Source of the DNA: Bacteroidota bacterium | GTDB lineage: Bacteria > Bacteroidota > Bacteroidia > Chitinophagales > Chitinophagaceae | DNA length: 64,000 bases | NCBI GenBank assembly: GCA_026391455.1 | Contig: JAPLEH010000035.1 | Span: 1 to 64,000, forward strand | Direction of reading: 5' to 3' | Part shown: positions 1 through 10,021 of the stretch, in pieces | Position numbering within the stretch: the stretch's first letter is position 1 | Layout: each line of letters opens with the position of its first letter | Notes under the pieces: generated by a model | Seen by the model: only the letters and a program-made list of their open reading frames with translations | Told to the model about the DNA's origin: nothing | Database searches by the model: none | Made by a program: the position numbers and the translations under genes

Positions 1-1
1 C

Positions 2-364
2 CCTGTGAACATCAATGGAATTGGCCTCTACCGGGCAGTATATACCGACCTGAATGGTTGCGTATCTGCAGCGGCAACAATTGCCATCGGAGCACAGCCG
101 TCTAACAATCTGTGGGTATATCCGAACCCGAACACCGGAACCTTCAACGTACGGTTCTTCAACCAGACCGGTGAACAGGTAACGCTGAAAGTATTCAACG
201 GACTGGGCCAGGTGGTTTATACACAAAGCCTGCCGCTGGGTGTGGCTTACAGCAACATCACCGTTAATCTGGGTAATGTACCTGCAGGAGTATACATCGT
301 GAAGATCATGAACGGAACCGGCGCAGAACTGGCCGCCAAACGGATCATTGTGAATCACCCGTAA
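2..364 (+). CDS. 3' end of a T9SS-secreted protein (C-terminal sorting domain)
   Basis: The frame is open from the first bases of the window, so this is the tail of a longer gene that begins upstream; the GTG at position 5 is unlikely to be the true start. The visible 119 residues hold the end of a PKD/Ig-like module followed by a type A T9SS sorting domain: the motif YPNPNTGTFNV at visible residues 39-49, a beta-rich stretch, and the closing VPAGVYIVKI segment. Such domains send the protein through the type IX secretion system to the cell surface or medium. The function of the missing N-terminal part cannot be inferred. A perfect hairpin terminator follows 30 bases after the stop. Confidence 0.85.
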   Translation, partial: PVNINGIGLYRAVYTDLNGCVSAAATIAIGAQPSNNLWVYPNPNTGTFNVRFFNQTGEQVTLKVFNGLGQVVYTQSLPLGVAYSNITVNLGNVPAGVYIVKIMNGTGAELAAKRIIVNHP

Positions 365-393
365 CAGAAGTACTGTAAAGAATCAATACGAAC

Positions 394-429
394 GACCCAC
401 CGGAAGAGATTTCCGGTGGGTCTTTTTTT
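394..429 (+). terminator. Rho-independent terminator
   Basis: A perfect 12-bp stem (394-405 paired with 411-422) with a 5-base loop is followed by seven T residues. It lies just after the T9SS-tail gene and isolates it from the M36 gene at 592. Confidence 0.93.
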
Positions 430-591
430 ATCGAAGGTTCAGCAGACTCTCCAAAAAATAAGGGATAACACATATTTTCAAGCAGTTATGGAGAATTTGG
501 ACATAAAAAATTCAACGTTTCGTCTAAATATGATAGGCAAATGTTATTTTTAGAGCCGGTTACACTACAGAAAAAATCAAACTAATAACTC

Positions 592-3500
592 ATGAGAAAA
601 CTTCTACTCCTTTTTGTAGCAGCCTTTTCCCTTTTATTTACCAACGCTCAGCTTAGTCAGAGTGATATAGCTGCTGCAAAGCAGGCGGTAAGTAAAAACA
701 GTGCTGCGATTGGTCTCACGGCCGATGATCTAAACAATATTATTGTATCCTCTACGTATGTTACCAAAGAGGGTATCCGTATGGTTTACCTGTACCAGAG
801 TTATAAAAATATTCCGGTATATAACCAGATGCACGTACTGGCATTTAAAAATGACAAAGTGGTATCTGTCGCTGGCGGACGTATCCCCATGATCGGCCAG
901 AAAGTGAATAACCCTAACGGCGTACCATCCATCAGCAGTAAAGAGGCTGTTTTGGCCGCATTCGCGGAAAGCAAAATCGACTCAAAGTTTATTCTGGGTA
1001 ATTTGGATAATCCGGGTACGAACGCCTGGGGTAAAACGGATTACGGCCGTCTGGGTGTATCCAGTCTCAACATTACAGCGGAGCTGATGTGGGTTCCCCT
1101 GGAAGATGGAAAACAATTGAAATTGGCCTGGCAAATTTTTGTGGCGCCACTTCATACTGCCGATATGTGGCAGATCAGAGTAGATGCAGCGGATCACTCT
1201 ATCATAGGAAAAGACAATCTTACTGTATACGATCATTGGGGACATGATGACCATAAAAAATCGGAGTCTGTAAAAACAAATAAGTTCCTCTTTGATGAGA
1301 ATTATGTAACAGCACCCAAAAACGAAATTCAACAGTTTAAAGTAAACCGTACACCGGTAGTGAATTCAGCCACCTACCGGGTAGTAAAGTATCCGGCGGA
1401 AAGTCCACAGCATCCTGGTGGAGCTCCATCTCTACATACCGATCCGTGGACCATGGCCGGCGGTAATGCAACTACTTTGAAATGGCATAATGACGGCGCT
1501 GTTGAGCATGACAGTACACGTGGAAACAACGTGTATGCAGCAGAAGACAGGAACAGTACTAACGCTGTTATCGATAAAGCAGCGGTATCACAAACACCGC
1601 AGCCCAATCTTACATTCGACTATGTACCTGATTTTACACAAAGCCCTTTGTTAACCACACCTCCCAACCAGCAGTTCAATATCACCAACCTGTTTTACAT
1701 GAATAATATCATGCATGACATGGTGTATATATATGGTTTCGATGAAGTGTCCGGAAACTTTCAGCGGGATAATATGGGCCGGGGAGGATTAGGAAACGAT
1801 CATGTATTCGCCGATGCACAAGATGGCGGTGGTACAAACAATGCCAACTTTGGTACACCGGTTGATGGGCAAAACCCCCGGATGCAGATGTATATCTGGA
1901 CTGCGCCCAACCCTGACAGAGACGGCGATGTGGACAATGGTATCATCGCACACGAATTCGGTCACGGTATCAGCAACAGACTTACCGGTGGACCGGGCAA
2001 CAGTTCCTGTGTGGGTAATGCAGAACATGGCGGTGAAGGTTGGAGTGATTATTATGCACTCATGCTGACCACCAATTGGGCTACAGCCACTCCTGCAGAC
2101 GGAGCACTTGCTCGACCAATTGGTACATACGCATTGGGTCAACCAATTACCGGTGCTGGTATCCGCAGTTTCCCCTATTCTACCAATATAGCAATCAACC
2201 CACTCGTATATTCAACCACTCTTCCCGCCCAGGTACACAATCGCGGTGAATACTGGTGTGAGGCTCTTTGGGAAATGACCTGGGAAATGATTCAGCAGAC
2301 TGGAATCAACCCCAACCTCTTCAATGCATCAGGTGTGGGCGGTAACTCGGCTGCAATAAAACTGGTAACAGAAGGTATGAAACTCCAACCTTGTGGTCCC
2401 GGATTTATCGACGCACGCAATGCAATTTTAAAAGCAGACACTCTGTTCTTTGGCGCACAATACAGTTGTTCTATTTGGAAAGCCTTTGCCAAAAGAGGTA
2501 TGGGGCGCAACGCATCACAGGGGTCTGCCGCCAGCGTAACAGACCAGGTGCCTAGTTTTGTAGTGGATAATGGAATTTTCTCTATTACACAATCAGCTCC
2601 TGCTGTACCGGAAGGATCAAACGTAACCTATACCAATAAAATAACAGCCGGCAACTGCAGCCCTATTACCAATTTCTTCATTACCGATACATTACCTACC
2701 AACGTTACCTATGTAAGCGGTGGTACGTATAATGCCGGAAACCGAACTATTACTTTCGGTCCGATTAACTTAACATCCGGACAGTCGCAGAATTATCCGT
2801 TTACTGTTACTGTAAATGCAGGTACCTATTTTGCGCCACTCACCCCGCTGAATGAAACTGTACCTGGCCCCGGTTTACCTGCAGGTTGGTCAATCAATCC
2901 GCCCACGGGCAATACCTGGACGGTATCTTCAGTTGCCAGTAATTCCGCACCAAGTGCTTTATTTGCCCCCAATGCGGCAGTTGTATCAGATATGAATGTA
3001 GCGTCCGTAGCATATACACTTAACCCTGCAACCGTATCTAATTATTCCAAGCTCAGTTTCTGGCATCGATTCAATACCGAAGACGGATGGGACGGTGGTG
3101 TGGTGGAGATCAGCACCAACGGTGGTGCCACCTGGGCCGATCTGGGTTCGAGAATCATCAGTGGTAAATACAACGGTTCGCTCGGTACCGGAAGTAATAA
3201 CCCCATCGGTGGAAGGTCTGCATTCACCGGCCTTATCAACAGTTTCATGAAAACAGAGATCAACCTTTCATCTTTTGCGGGCCAAAACGTAAACATTCGT
3301 TTCCGTTTTGCTTCCGACGATAATACTGCTCCTACAGGTGGCGGATGGTTTGTAGACGATATCGTAATATACAGTGAACCCGCTGTGCTGATCAAGTCCA
3401 ACTTGTTTACACCAGCCAGTTTACTAGTAGGCGTTACCGATACCATTACCCGTATCACTGTTGGTTGTATAGCAGCAGGTATCACTTCACATCCGGCCAG

Positions 3501-4830
3501 CCTCAGCAGTTGCTCCGGTTCCAACGCTTCCTTCACTGTTGTAGCATCAGGCACGCCTGTATCTTACCAGTGGCAGGTAAATACCGGAAGTGGCTTTGTT
3601 AATATTCCTGCTGGCGCTCCTTATAGTGGCATCAATACTGCCACACTTACTATCACTGGTGTTACCATTGGTTTGAATAACTATCAGTACCGCTGTGTAA
3701 TTTCTAATGGCTGTACCGCTGCTTCTAACTCCAATCCGGCTACACTAACAGTGGGTGCAACTGCCGCAGTGAACAGCAATCCCACCAGTGTTACCATTTG
3801 TGAAGGTGCCAACACCAGCTTCAGCATTACAGCAACCGGTGCAACATCTTATCAGTGGCAGGTGAATACAGGCAGCGGATTTGTTGATATTCCTGCCGGA
3901 GCACCTTATGGCGGTACTACTACTACCACACTTACCATTACCGGAGCAACCGCTGCCCTCACCGGCAATCAGTACCGCTGTGTGTTGGGAAGCTGCGGAT
4001 CACCTTTAAACAGTACGGCGGCCACACTTACCATTTCTGTTCCTGTAAGCATTACAGCTCAGCCTGCAGGCGCAGCATTATGTAACGGAGATGGCTATAC
4101 ATTCAATGTAAATACCACCGGTACAGTAGCCAGCTATCAATGGCAGTTCAGTACTGATGGCGGCGCCACCTATACCAATATAGCCGGTGCTACCACATCC
4201 AGCTATGCCCTTACGGCAGCAACAGGACAGAACAATTACCGCTTCCGTTGTGTGGTAACCGGTAGCTGCGGACCTGTAAATTCAACCGCGGCAACCATTA
4301 CTGTGAATCCTAAACCGGAATTCAGCCTCAGCACTAATCCTTATGTAGTATGTGTTTCTGACCCGGCATTCACCTTGTCTGCATCTGCAGCGGGTGGTAC
4401 ATGGTCTGGTACAGGCGTACAGGCCGGTCAGTTCATTCCCGCAGTGGCAGGAGCTGGTCCGCGCTCACTTACGTATACACTCACACAGGCAGGATGTACT
4501 ACTGCTAAAACAGTGGCCATCCAGGTGAATGATTGTAAAGACAGACACCTGTTGCTCAACCAATTCACCGCTGTCGATGTGTTCCCGAATCCCAATAACG
4601 GCCGCTTCAATATCCGGTTGAATACGGATCTGTACAGCACATTGGGCTTGAAAGTATTTGCTTCCGATGGTAAACTGGTGAAAGACCTTTCTTTCAGCGG
4701 ACTTGCTTATGGAAGTGTGGTACCAGTGGATCTTTCAAAAATGCCTTCCGGTACTTACCAACTGTACATGTATAATGATCAGAATGGATTTATCAGTAAA
4801 GGCGTAAGCATTATCGTTTACAGAAATTAA
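592..4830 (+). CDS. Secreted M36 (fungalysin-type) zinc metallopeptidase with Ig-like repeats and T9SS sorting domain
   Basis: 1412-residue secreted protease. Residues 1-20 form a signal peptide ending in NAQ. An FTP/propeptide-like region (about 30-200) precedes the peptidase domain, which carries HEFGH at 454-458 and the third zinc ligand region GEGWSDY with Glu at about 482; both are characteristic of family M36 and the spacing fits. Then come a DUF11-like module (about 670-740), a MAM/lectin-like beta domain around 820-940, several Ig/PKD-like repeats (from about 960) with a recurring YQWQ motif, and a type A T9SS sorting domain starting with FPNPNNGRFNI near residue 1330. It should act outside the cell as a broad endopeptidase. 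Its own terminator follows. Catalytic residues are all visible, so the family call is firm; the substrate is unknown. Confidence 0.95.
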   Translation: MRKLLLLFVAAFSLLFTNAQLSQSDIAAAKQAVSKNSAAIGLTADDLNNIIVSSTYVTKEGIRMVYLYQSYKNIPVYNQMHVLAFKNDKVVSVAGGRIPMIGQKVNNPNGVPSISSKEAVLAAFAESKIDSKFILGNLDNPGTNAWGKTDYGRLGVSSLNITAELMWVPLEDGKQLKLAWQIFVAPLHTADMWQIRVDAADHSIIGKDNLTVYDHWGHDDHKKSESVKTNKFLFDENYVTAPKNEIQQFKVNRTPVVNSATYRVVKYPAESPQHPGGAPSLHTDPWTMAGGNATTLKWHNDGAVEHDSTRGNNVYAAEDRNSTNAVIDKAAVSQTPQPNLTFDYVPDFTQSPLLTTPPNQQFNITNLFYMNNIMHDMVYIYGFDEVSGNFQRDNMGRGGLGNDHVFADAQDGGGTNNANFGTPVDGQNPRMQMYIWTAPNPDRDGDVDNGIIAHEFGHGISNRLTGGPGNSSCVGNAEHGGEGWSDYYALMLTTNWATATPADGALARPIGTYALGQPITGAGIRSFPYSTNIAINPLVYSTTLPAQVHNRGEYWCEALWEMTWEMIQQTGINPNLFNASGVGGNSAAIKLVTEGMKLQPCGPGFIDARNAILKADTLFFGAQYSCSIWKAFAKRGMGRNASQGSAASVTDQVPSFVVDNGIFSITQSAPAVPEGSNVTYTNKITAGNCSPITNFFITDTLPTNVTYVSGGTYNAGNRTITFGPINLTSGQSQNYPFTVTVNAGTYFAPLTPLNETVPGPGLPAGWSINPPTGNTWTVSSVASNSAPSALFAPNAAVVSDMNVASVAYTLNPATVSNYSKLSFWHRFNTEDGWDGGVVEISTNGGATWADLGSRIISGKYNGSLGTGSNNPIGGRSAFTGLINSFMKTEINLSSFAGQNVNIRFRFASDDNTAPTGGGWFVDDIVIYSEPAVLIKSNLFTPASLLVGVTDTITRITVGCIAAGITSHPASLSSCSGSNASFTVVASGTPVSYQWQVNTGSGFVNIPAGAPYSGINTATLTITGVTIGLNNYQYRCVISNGCTAASNSNPATLTVGATAAVNSNPTSVTICEGANTSFSITATGATSYQWQVNTGSGFVDIPAGAPYGGTTTTTLTITGATAALTGNQYRCVLGSCGSPLNSTAATLTISVPVSITAQPAGAALCNGDGYTFNVNTTGTVASYQWQFSTDGGATYTNIAGATTSSYALTAATGQNNYRFRCVVTGSCGPVNSTAATITVNPKPEFSLSTNPYVVCVSDPAFTLSASAAGGTWSGTGVQAGQFIPAVAGAGPRSLTYTLTQAGCTTAKTVAIQVNDCKDRHLLLNQFTAVDVFPNPNNGRFNIRLNTDLYSTLGLKVFASDGKLVKDLSFSGLAYGSVVPVDLSKMPSGTYQLYMYNDQNGFISKGVSIIVYRN

Positions 4831-4858
4831 CAGGGCAGTTTCAACTGCTGCACATAGA

Positions 4859-4891
4859 AAATCCCGTGGCTCCTGCTACGGGATTTTTTTT
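4859..4891 (+). terminator. Terminator between convergent genes
   Basis: A 9-bp stem (4859-4867 with 4878-4886) with a 10-base loop is followed by a T run to 4891. The A run before the left arm gives Ts on the minus strand, so it probably serves both the M36 gene and the convergent gene that ends at 4876. Confidence 0.85.
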
Positions 4892-5997
4892 GTTAGTTTG
4901 ATCATGGCGCTGCTGCCTTCCGTGCTGGACAGGTAGGCATCATATTTTACGCCATTCACCATAGCCACCATGTAGGAAGTATTTGGAGGGATGGCGCCCA
5001 GATTTTCGGCCACCATCGTCAGTTCATTTTGTGAAAGGAGGTCTGCAACGGAAAGTTTAACCGTGTAGGCATTACCCGTGAGCCGGATATGACTGAATAA
5101 TAATTTATCGTTGAGAAAAACAGATATAGAGTCACCATCAATCTCCGCATTATCATAAAAACGCAGTTCTATGGAATCGCCGGTAACCGGTATTTCTTTT
5201 ACAAAAACTTTCTGCCGGACCTGAAACTTTTCTACGATATCGGGCGGCTTTACCGGAGGTGGGGCTTGTACAAGCGGAGGTGATGGGGGTACCGGGGCTG
5301 GCTTTTTTTCCGGAGGGGTCACTGCCTTCACCGCAGGTTTTTCTTCTGCCACTGGTACCGGAGGAGTGGTGATGGCTACAGGTTCACGGGTTGGTGCAGG
5401 GCGCGGCATTGGTTTTTCCTCATTTGCAACCGGAGGGGTGACAGGAGCTATTTTTACTGGAGCCAGCGAAAGGGCCGCTACACTATCGATAATATCCGGA
5501 TCATTGGCACCGGCTAAAAAGTTATCAATCACAAAATCCCATTCATCCCCGAATTGCGGGTCATTGGTTTTGTCAAGATGCACATCTCCCTTTATCCCAT
5601 CCTGATCTTCTTTCCGGTACACTTTCCCGTCCAGCATCATGCGTCCGCCACCGGGGCAATTAAAATCAGCCCGGGACAGGAGGGCAATCTTTCCAGGGGT
5701 GGTAAGACTGAAACGGCCGGATTTTTCTTCCAGCAGGCGGTCATCCCACCATACGGCCTCATTCGTGTTTTGATCAAAATAGCCTTTTATGGTGTACCGG
5801 CGGTAGTTGCTGGCCGATTCGTAATAATACGAGGTGCCGGTAAGGCTGTCGCCCCGCTGAATGATCTTTACCTCCACTTTTTGCCGGTTTATTTTGCCTT
5901 TCCAGGTGCCGGTAATCATTTGCGAAAAAACAGGAGTACAAGGTAATACAACCAGGGAGAGGGGCAATAAGATACAAGAAAAGCCGGCTTTTTTCAT
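4876..5997 (-). CDS. Secreted protein of unknown function with proline-rich linker
   Basis: 373 residues, not assigned to a named family. The N-terminus is a signal peptide (about 1-26, ending VFSQ). Residues 27-170 form a beta-rich domain beginning GTWKGKI, reminiscent of lipocalin-like domains in Bacteroidota. Residues about 185-255 are a Pro/Val/Lys-rich linker with repeated PP and EKP units, typical of a protein that spans the periplasm or cell wall. Residues 256-373 form a second beta domain containing IELRFYDNAEIDGDSISVFL and NELTMVAENLGAIPPNTSY, a module seen at the C-terminus of other secreted Bacteroidota proteins. No catalytic motif is visible. It is monocistronic, between two T9SS cargo genes on the other strand. 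Confidence 0.85.
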   Translation of the reverse strand: MKKAGFSCILLPLSLVVLPCTPVFSQMITGTWKGKINRQKVEVKIIQRGDSLTGTSYYYESASNYRRYTIKGYFDQNTNEAVWWDDRLLEEKSGRFSLTTPGKIALLSRADFNCPGGGRMMLDGKVYRKEDQDGIKGDVHLDKTNDPQFGDEWDFVIDNFLAGANDPDIIDSVAALSLAPVKIAPVTPPVANEEKPMPRPAPTREPVAITTPPVPVAEEKPAVKAVTPPEKKPAPVPPSPPLVQAPPPVKPPDIVEKFQVRQKVFVKEIPVTGDSIELRFYDNAEIDGDSISVFLNDKLLFSHIRLTGNAYTVKLSVADLLSQNELTMVAENLGAIPPNTSYMVAMVNGVKYDAYLSSTEGSSAMIKLTKKIP

Positions 5998-6143
5998 CAG
6001 GGGAAAAGTTATTTGAATACAAACGCATTTTTGCAGCTAATATTTTCCCGCCAAATCTTGCCACAGTTGAAAAAATTCATAACTTTCCCGCTGATACGTG
6101 TGTAAATCCGCACGTACTATTCCGAACTAACCAAATTTTGCTT

Positions 6144-9100
6144 ATGAAGAAAATATACCTATTGCTGTTTTCATTGTTATTGATTACAGGAAAGGCTGTC
6201 TGGAGCCAGTGTACCAACACTACAGCCTTCGGAACAGCCACTATTAATGCATCTGGTACCGCAGTTACCATTTCCACTTGCTCTTTTGCCGGTGAATACT
6301 CCACCATCAACGGGGCGGTGAACGGACAAACGCTGCGTTTTACGAGCAGTGTGGCAACAGATTTTATTACCATTCACTCCGGTACTTCCAACGGACCGGT
6401 TGTTGCTTCTGGTGTTACACCTTTAGTTTTTGCCAACACATTTACGGGTACTTTATTCGCACATTGGAATACCAGTGCTGCCTGCGGAAGCCAGGGTACC
6501 TGCCGCACTACAACCGTACAATGTACCAGTTGTGTGCCGCCTCCTCCGCCTGTGAATGACCTTTGCACCGGAGCTTTACCGATTGCCTGCGGCCAAACCA
6601 TTGCCGGCAGCACGGCTACAGGTGCTACAATTGATGCGGGTGCAGGAACATGTGTTACTGCATTGAACACAGCTCCCGGCGTTTGGTACACTTTTGCCGG
6701 AGATGGGTCCAGTACTACTTTAAGCCTTTGCGGATCTGGTTATGATACCAAGATCGGAGTATTTAGTGGGTCTTGTGCAGGTCTTACCTGTGTAACGGGA
6801 AATGATGACTTTGCAGGGTGCGGTGTCGGCTCACAGGTAACTTTTACAGCTAATCTGGGTACTACTTATTATGTACTGGTTACAGGTTTTGGTACCAACT
6901 CCGGTGCATTTACCCTCAACCGCAGTTGTGTATTCCCCTGTACTGGAGTGCCCTCTCCCGGTTCAATCAGTGGCCCAGCCGGAACGATTTGCGCTGGTAC
7001 CAACGTAACGCTTACACTCGGCGGTTTCACTACCGGCGTTACCGGTATTTCCTTCCAGTGGAAATCATCACCGACTGCCGGTGGTCCTTATACGAACATT
7101 GCCGGTGCTACCAACAGTACTTTTACAGGCCCTGCCGGTCCTAACCGCTTCTATGTTTGTACGGTGACCTGCGCCAACGGTGGTGGTAATGCCACTACTG
7201 CTGAATTTGCATTAAATGTAAACAGACCCCAGCATACAAATGTACTTGCCAACCCCAACACGGGTTGTGCACCATTCACAACCAATATCACCGGTACTGT
7301 TTCCGGTGGTGTAACAACTGGCGGTTCAGGTGTGCTGGCCAGTTCCGGAACTATTAACCTCGCTATTCCAGATAATACCCCGGCTGGTATAAACACTACA
7401 CTTACCGTTCCGGCTACCAATTTTCCTGCGGCAGCCGATCTGAAAGTAAGAGTAAACCTTAGCCATTCCTGGTCCGGTGATCTTCGATTTACATTGACCA
7501 GCCCTTGTGGTACCACCTTCCTGTTCGACAGGCTGGGTGTACCTGCATCCGGGGTAGGTAATTCAGATAACTTCGGTACCAACAATACCACCACACCGCC
7601 CGCAGCTACCTATACTTTTGACCTTGCTGGCGCTACTGTACTTCCGGAAACGACTGGTGGAGCTGGTTTCATAGCTGCCGGTACGTACAGACCATCCGAT
7701 GTAAACGGTGCTGCACATAACTGGGCCGGTGTTACCTTTCCCTGCGCTGGTGGCGGTACCTGGACACTGAACATGTCTGATAATGCAGCCTTGGATGTGG
7801 GATCGCTGGTAGATTGGGCTATTATCGGACCCACTACCGGTAACTATATCCACTCCTTGAGCGGACCCGGTACGATCGTTCAAAACCCTGCTTCAGGACC
7901 CAATAATTCAAACGGAAGCTTTACGGTGTCTAACCTGCCTGCAGGTACACATAACTTTACGTTCACTTCTACCGACGTAACAGGCTGCTCTGTTTCTTCA
8001 CCAGTGTCTGTAACAGTTAACCCAACTCCCGTTGTAAATGTATCACCCACTGCACCGGTTATTTGTGCCGGCAGTATTCAGCAACTTACATACAGCGTAA
8101 CACCGCCAATTACACAAACATTTGCTTCCGGTGCTATCAATCTCGCGATCCCGGATAACAATGCAACGGGTGTTACTACTGCTGCTATTGCGATTCCTGC
8201 AGGCGTTAACCTTGCAGCCGCTAACAATCTCCGTGTTCGTATCAATGCCAGACACAGTTGGGTAGGAGACCTCGTTTTCAGATTAACCAGCCCTTGTGGT
8301 ACCACCTTCCTGTTCGACAGACCCGGTGTTCCGCCTTCTACAGTAGGTAACTCTGATAATCTGGGTACCGCAACCGGTACCACTCCTCCTCCAGGCGTAT
8401 ATACCTTCGATCTGGCAGCAGCTACGATCTTACCGGAAACCACAGGAGGTACAGGTTTCATTGCTCCGGGTGCATACAGACCATCCAATACGGCAGGTAC
8501 TGCACATAACTGGGCAGGTCTTACTTTCCCCTGCGCTGCAACGGGCAACTGGACCCTCACCATTTCTGATAATGCCGCCGGTGACGTAGGAGCCCTGGTT
8601 GATTGGGCAATCCTTTCTGATGTTTCTAATCCGGTGGTGATAACTCCCATTACAGATGTGTATACAGATGCTGCAGCTACAGTGCCTTATGTTGCCGGCA
8701 CCCCTGTTACCACCGTATGGGTGAAACCTCCCACCACTACTACTTATACAGCTACTGCAACCGTTGCCGGATGTACTAGTGCTCCTTTGAATGTAACAGT
8801 AACGGTTAACCAACTCCCTGCTATCACAGCTCAGCCTGCTGCGCTCGCTGCGCCGATATGCCCTGGCTTTAATGTTACTTACACTGTAGGTGCTACAGGT
8901 GCAGGACTTACCTATCAGTGGCAGTTGAGTACCGATGGCGGAACTACATATAATAATATCATTAATAATCCGCCTTATAGTGGCGCTACCACAAATGCAC
9001 TGACCATTACAAACGTTACAACGGCAATGACCAACTACCGTTATCGCGTAATTGTGTCTGGTACCTGTGCGCCATCTGTTACATCTAACCCTGTAATATT

Positions 9101-9950
9101 AGTAGTGTCCACACCGCCCACAATCACCACGCCTCCTGCAAACGTTACGATATGCGCAGGTGCCAATGCCAGCTTCTCTGTTGTGGCAGCCGGTATCCCC
9201 GCTCCCAATATCTATCAATGGCAGGTGAGCATCGATGGTGGTGCAACCTGGACCAACCTCACAACAGGAGGCTCGTTCACACCCACATTTACCATCACTG
9301 GTGCTACCACTGCACTGAACAACAACAGATACCGTTGCATCGTAACCAACAGTTGCGGTCAGACCGTTACTTCTGCAAGTGCTACACTGGTAGTGAATGC
9401 AGTACCCATCGTAGCGGTTACCTCACTCATTGGTACACGTATCTGTATCAGCGATACCCTCGTTCCTCTCAGTGGCACACCTGTTGGTGGAAGCTGGAGC
9501 GGTACCGGTGTTTCCGGATTCAATTTTGTTCCGGGTGTAACAGCCGTAGGCACTTACACACTCACCTACACCTTTACCAATGCAGCCGGTTGTACTTCAA
9601 CAGCTACTACCGTTGCTAAAGTGGAAGATTGCGCAGAAAGAATCAGACTGCTCAGCGAAAATGGTGTACTGTTGTATCCCAACCCCAACTCCGGACAGTT
9701 CTTCATAAAGATGAACAGTACGTTGTATAATTACTTGGGAGTACGCGTGTATAACATGGCCGGTCAGGTAGTGAATGGTACGATCACCAATGATGCCGTG
9801 GCTTCACCCACATACAGCGGTCTCGTTTATGGCAGAGTAATACCGATGGATCTTACAAATCTGCCTTCTGGTACTTATATGGTGAAAGTGTTCTACGACG
9901 ATGGAATCAGAACATCTGAAAAAGGATTCCTCGTAGTGATCAACAAATAA
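6144..9950 (+). CDS. T9SS-secreted multidomain protein with two P-like domains and Ig-like repeats
   Basis: 1268 residues from the ATG at 6144; a TTG six bases upstream is less likely. A signal peptide ends with VWSQ near residue 22. A Pro-rich joint (about residue 131) leads to a PPC-like domain with several cysteines (about 140-265). Two proprotein-convertase-type P-like domains follow (about 402-560 and 663-823), each starting with INLAIPDN and containing HSW.GDL and SPCGTTFLFDR. Ig-like repeats fill about 890-1090 and a T9SS sorting domain starts near 1175 with YPNPNSGQFFI. No catalytic triad or zinc motif is present, so this is more likely an adhesin or matrix component than an enzyme. 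Its last 80 residues resemble those of the M36 protease, including a shared GL.YG.V.P.DL segment. Confidence 0.92.
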   Translation: MKKIYLLLFSLLLITGKAVWSQCTNTTAFGTATINASGTAVTISTCSFAGEYSTINGAVNGQTLRFTSSVATDFITIHSGTSNGPVVASGVTPLVFANTFTGTLFAHWNTSAACGSQGTCRTTTVQCTSCVPPPPPVNDLCTGALPIACGQTIAGSTATGATIDAGAGTCVTALNTAPGVWYTFAGDGSSTTLSLCGSGYDTKIGVFSGSCAGLTCVTGNDDFAGCGVGSQVTFTANLGTTYYVLVTGFGTNSGAFTLNRSCVFPCTGVPSPGSISGPAGTICAGTNVTLTLGGFTTGVTGISFQWKSSPTAGGPYTNIAGATNSTFTGPAGPNRFYVCTVTCANGGGNATTAEFALNVNRPQHTNVLANPNTGCAPFTTNITGTVSGGVTTGGSGVLASSGTINLAIPDNTPAGINTTLTVPATNFPAAADLKVRVNLSHSWSGDLRFTLTSPCGTTFLFDRLGVPASGVGNSDNFGTNNTTTPPAATYTFDLAGATVLPETTGGAGFIAAGTYRPSDVNGAAHNWAGVTFPCAGGGTWTLNMSDNAALDVGSLVDWAIIGPTTGNYIHSLSGPGTIVQNPASGPNNSNGSFTVSNLPAGTHNFTFTSTDVTGCSVSSPVSVTVNPTPVVNVSPTAPVICAGSIQQLTYSVTPPITQTFASGAINLAIPDNNATGVTTAAIAIPAGVNLAAANNLRVRINARHSWVGDLVFRLTSPCGTTFLFDRPGVPPSTVGNSDNLGTATGTTPPPGVYTFDLAAATILPETTGGTGFIAPGAYRPSNTAGTAHNWAGLTFPCAATGNWTLTISDNAAGDVGALVDWAILSDVSNPVVITPITDVYTDAAATVPYVAGTPVTTVWVKPPTTTTYTATATVAGCTSAPLNVTVTVNQLPAITAQPAALAAPICPGFNVTYTVGATGAGLTYQWQLSTDGGTTYNNIINNPPYSGATTNALTITNVTTAMTNYRYRVIVSGTCAPSVTSNPVILVVSTPPTITTPPANVTICAGANASFSVVAAGIPAPNIYQWQVSIDGGATWTNLTTGGSFTPTFTITGATTALNNNRYRCIVTNSCGQTVTSASATLVVNAVPIVAVTSLIGTRICISDTLVPLSGTPVGGSWSGTGVSGFNFVPGVTAVGTYTLTYTFTNAAGCTSTATTVAKVEDCAERIRLLSENGVLLYPNPNSGQFFIKMNSTLYNYLGVRVYNMAGQVVNGTITNDAVASPTYSGLVYGRVIPMDLTNLPSGTYMVKVFYDDGIRTSEKGFLVVINK

Positions 9951-9971
9951 CAAGACAATTGCATTTCATAC

Positions 9972-10003
9972 AAAGCATCCGCCAACCGGCGGATGCTTTT
10001 TTT
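9972..10003 (+). terminator. Strong Rho-independent terminator
   Basis: A perfect 12-bp stem (9972-9983 with 9988-9999), loop of four bases, then a T run. It ends the P-domain gene and lies upstream of the ATG chosen for the M23 gene, which argues against the longer open frame that begins at 9959. Confidence 0.95.
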
Positions 10004-10021
10004 ATGTGCTTATCTTCGTGT

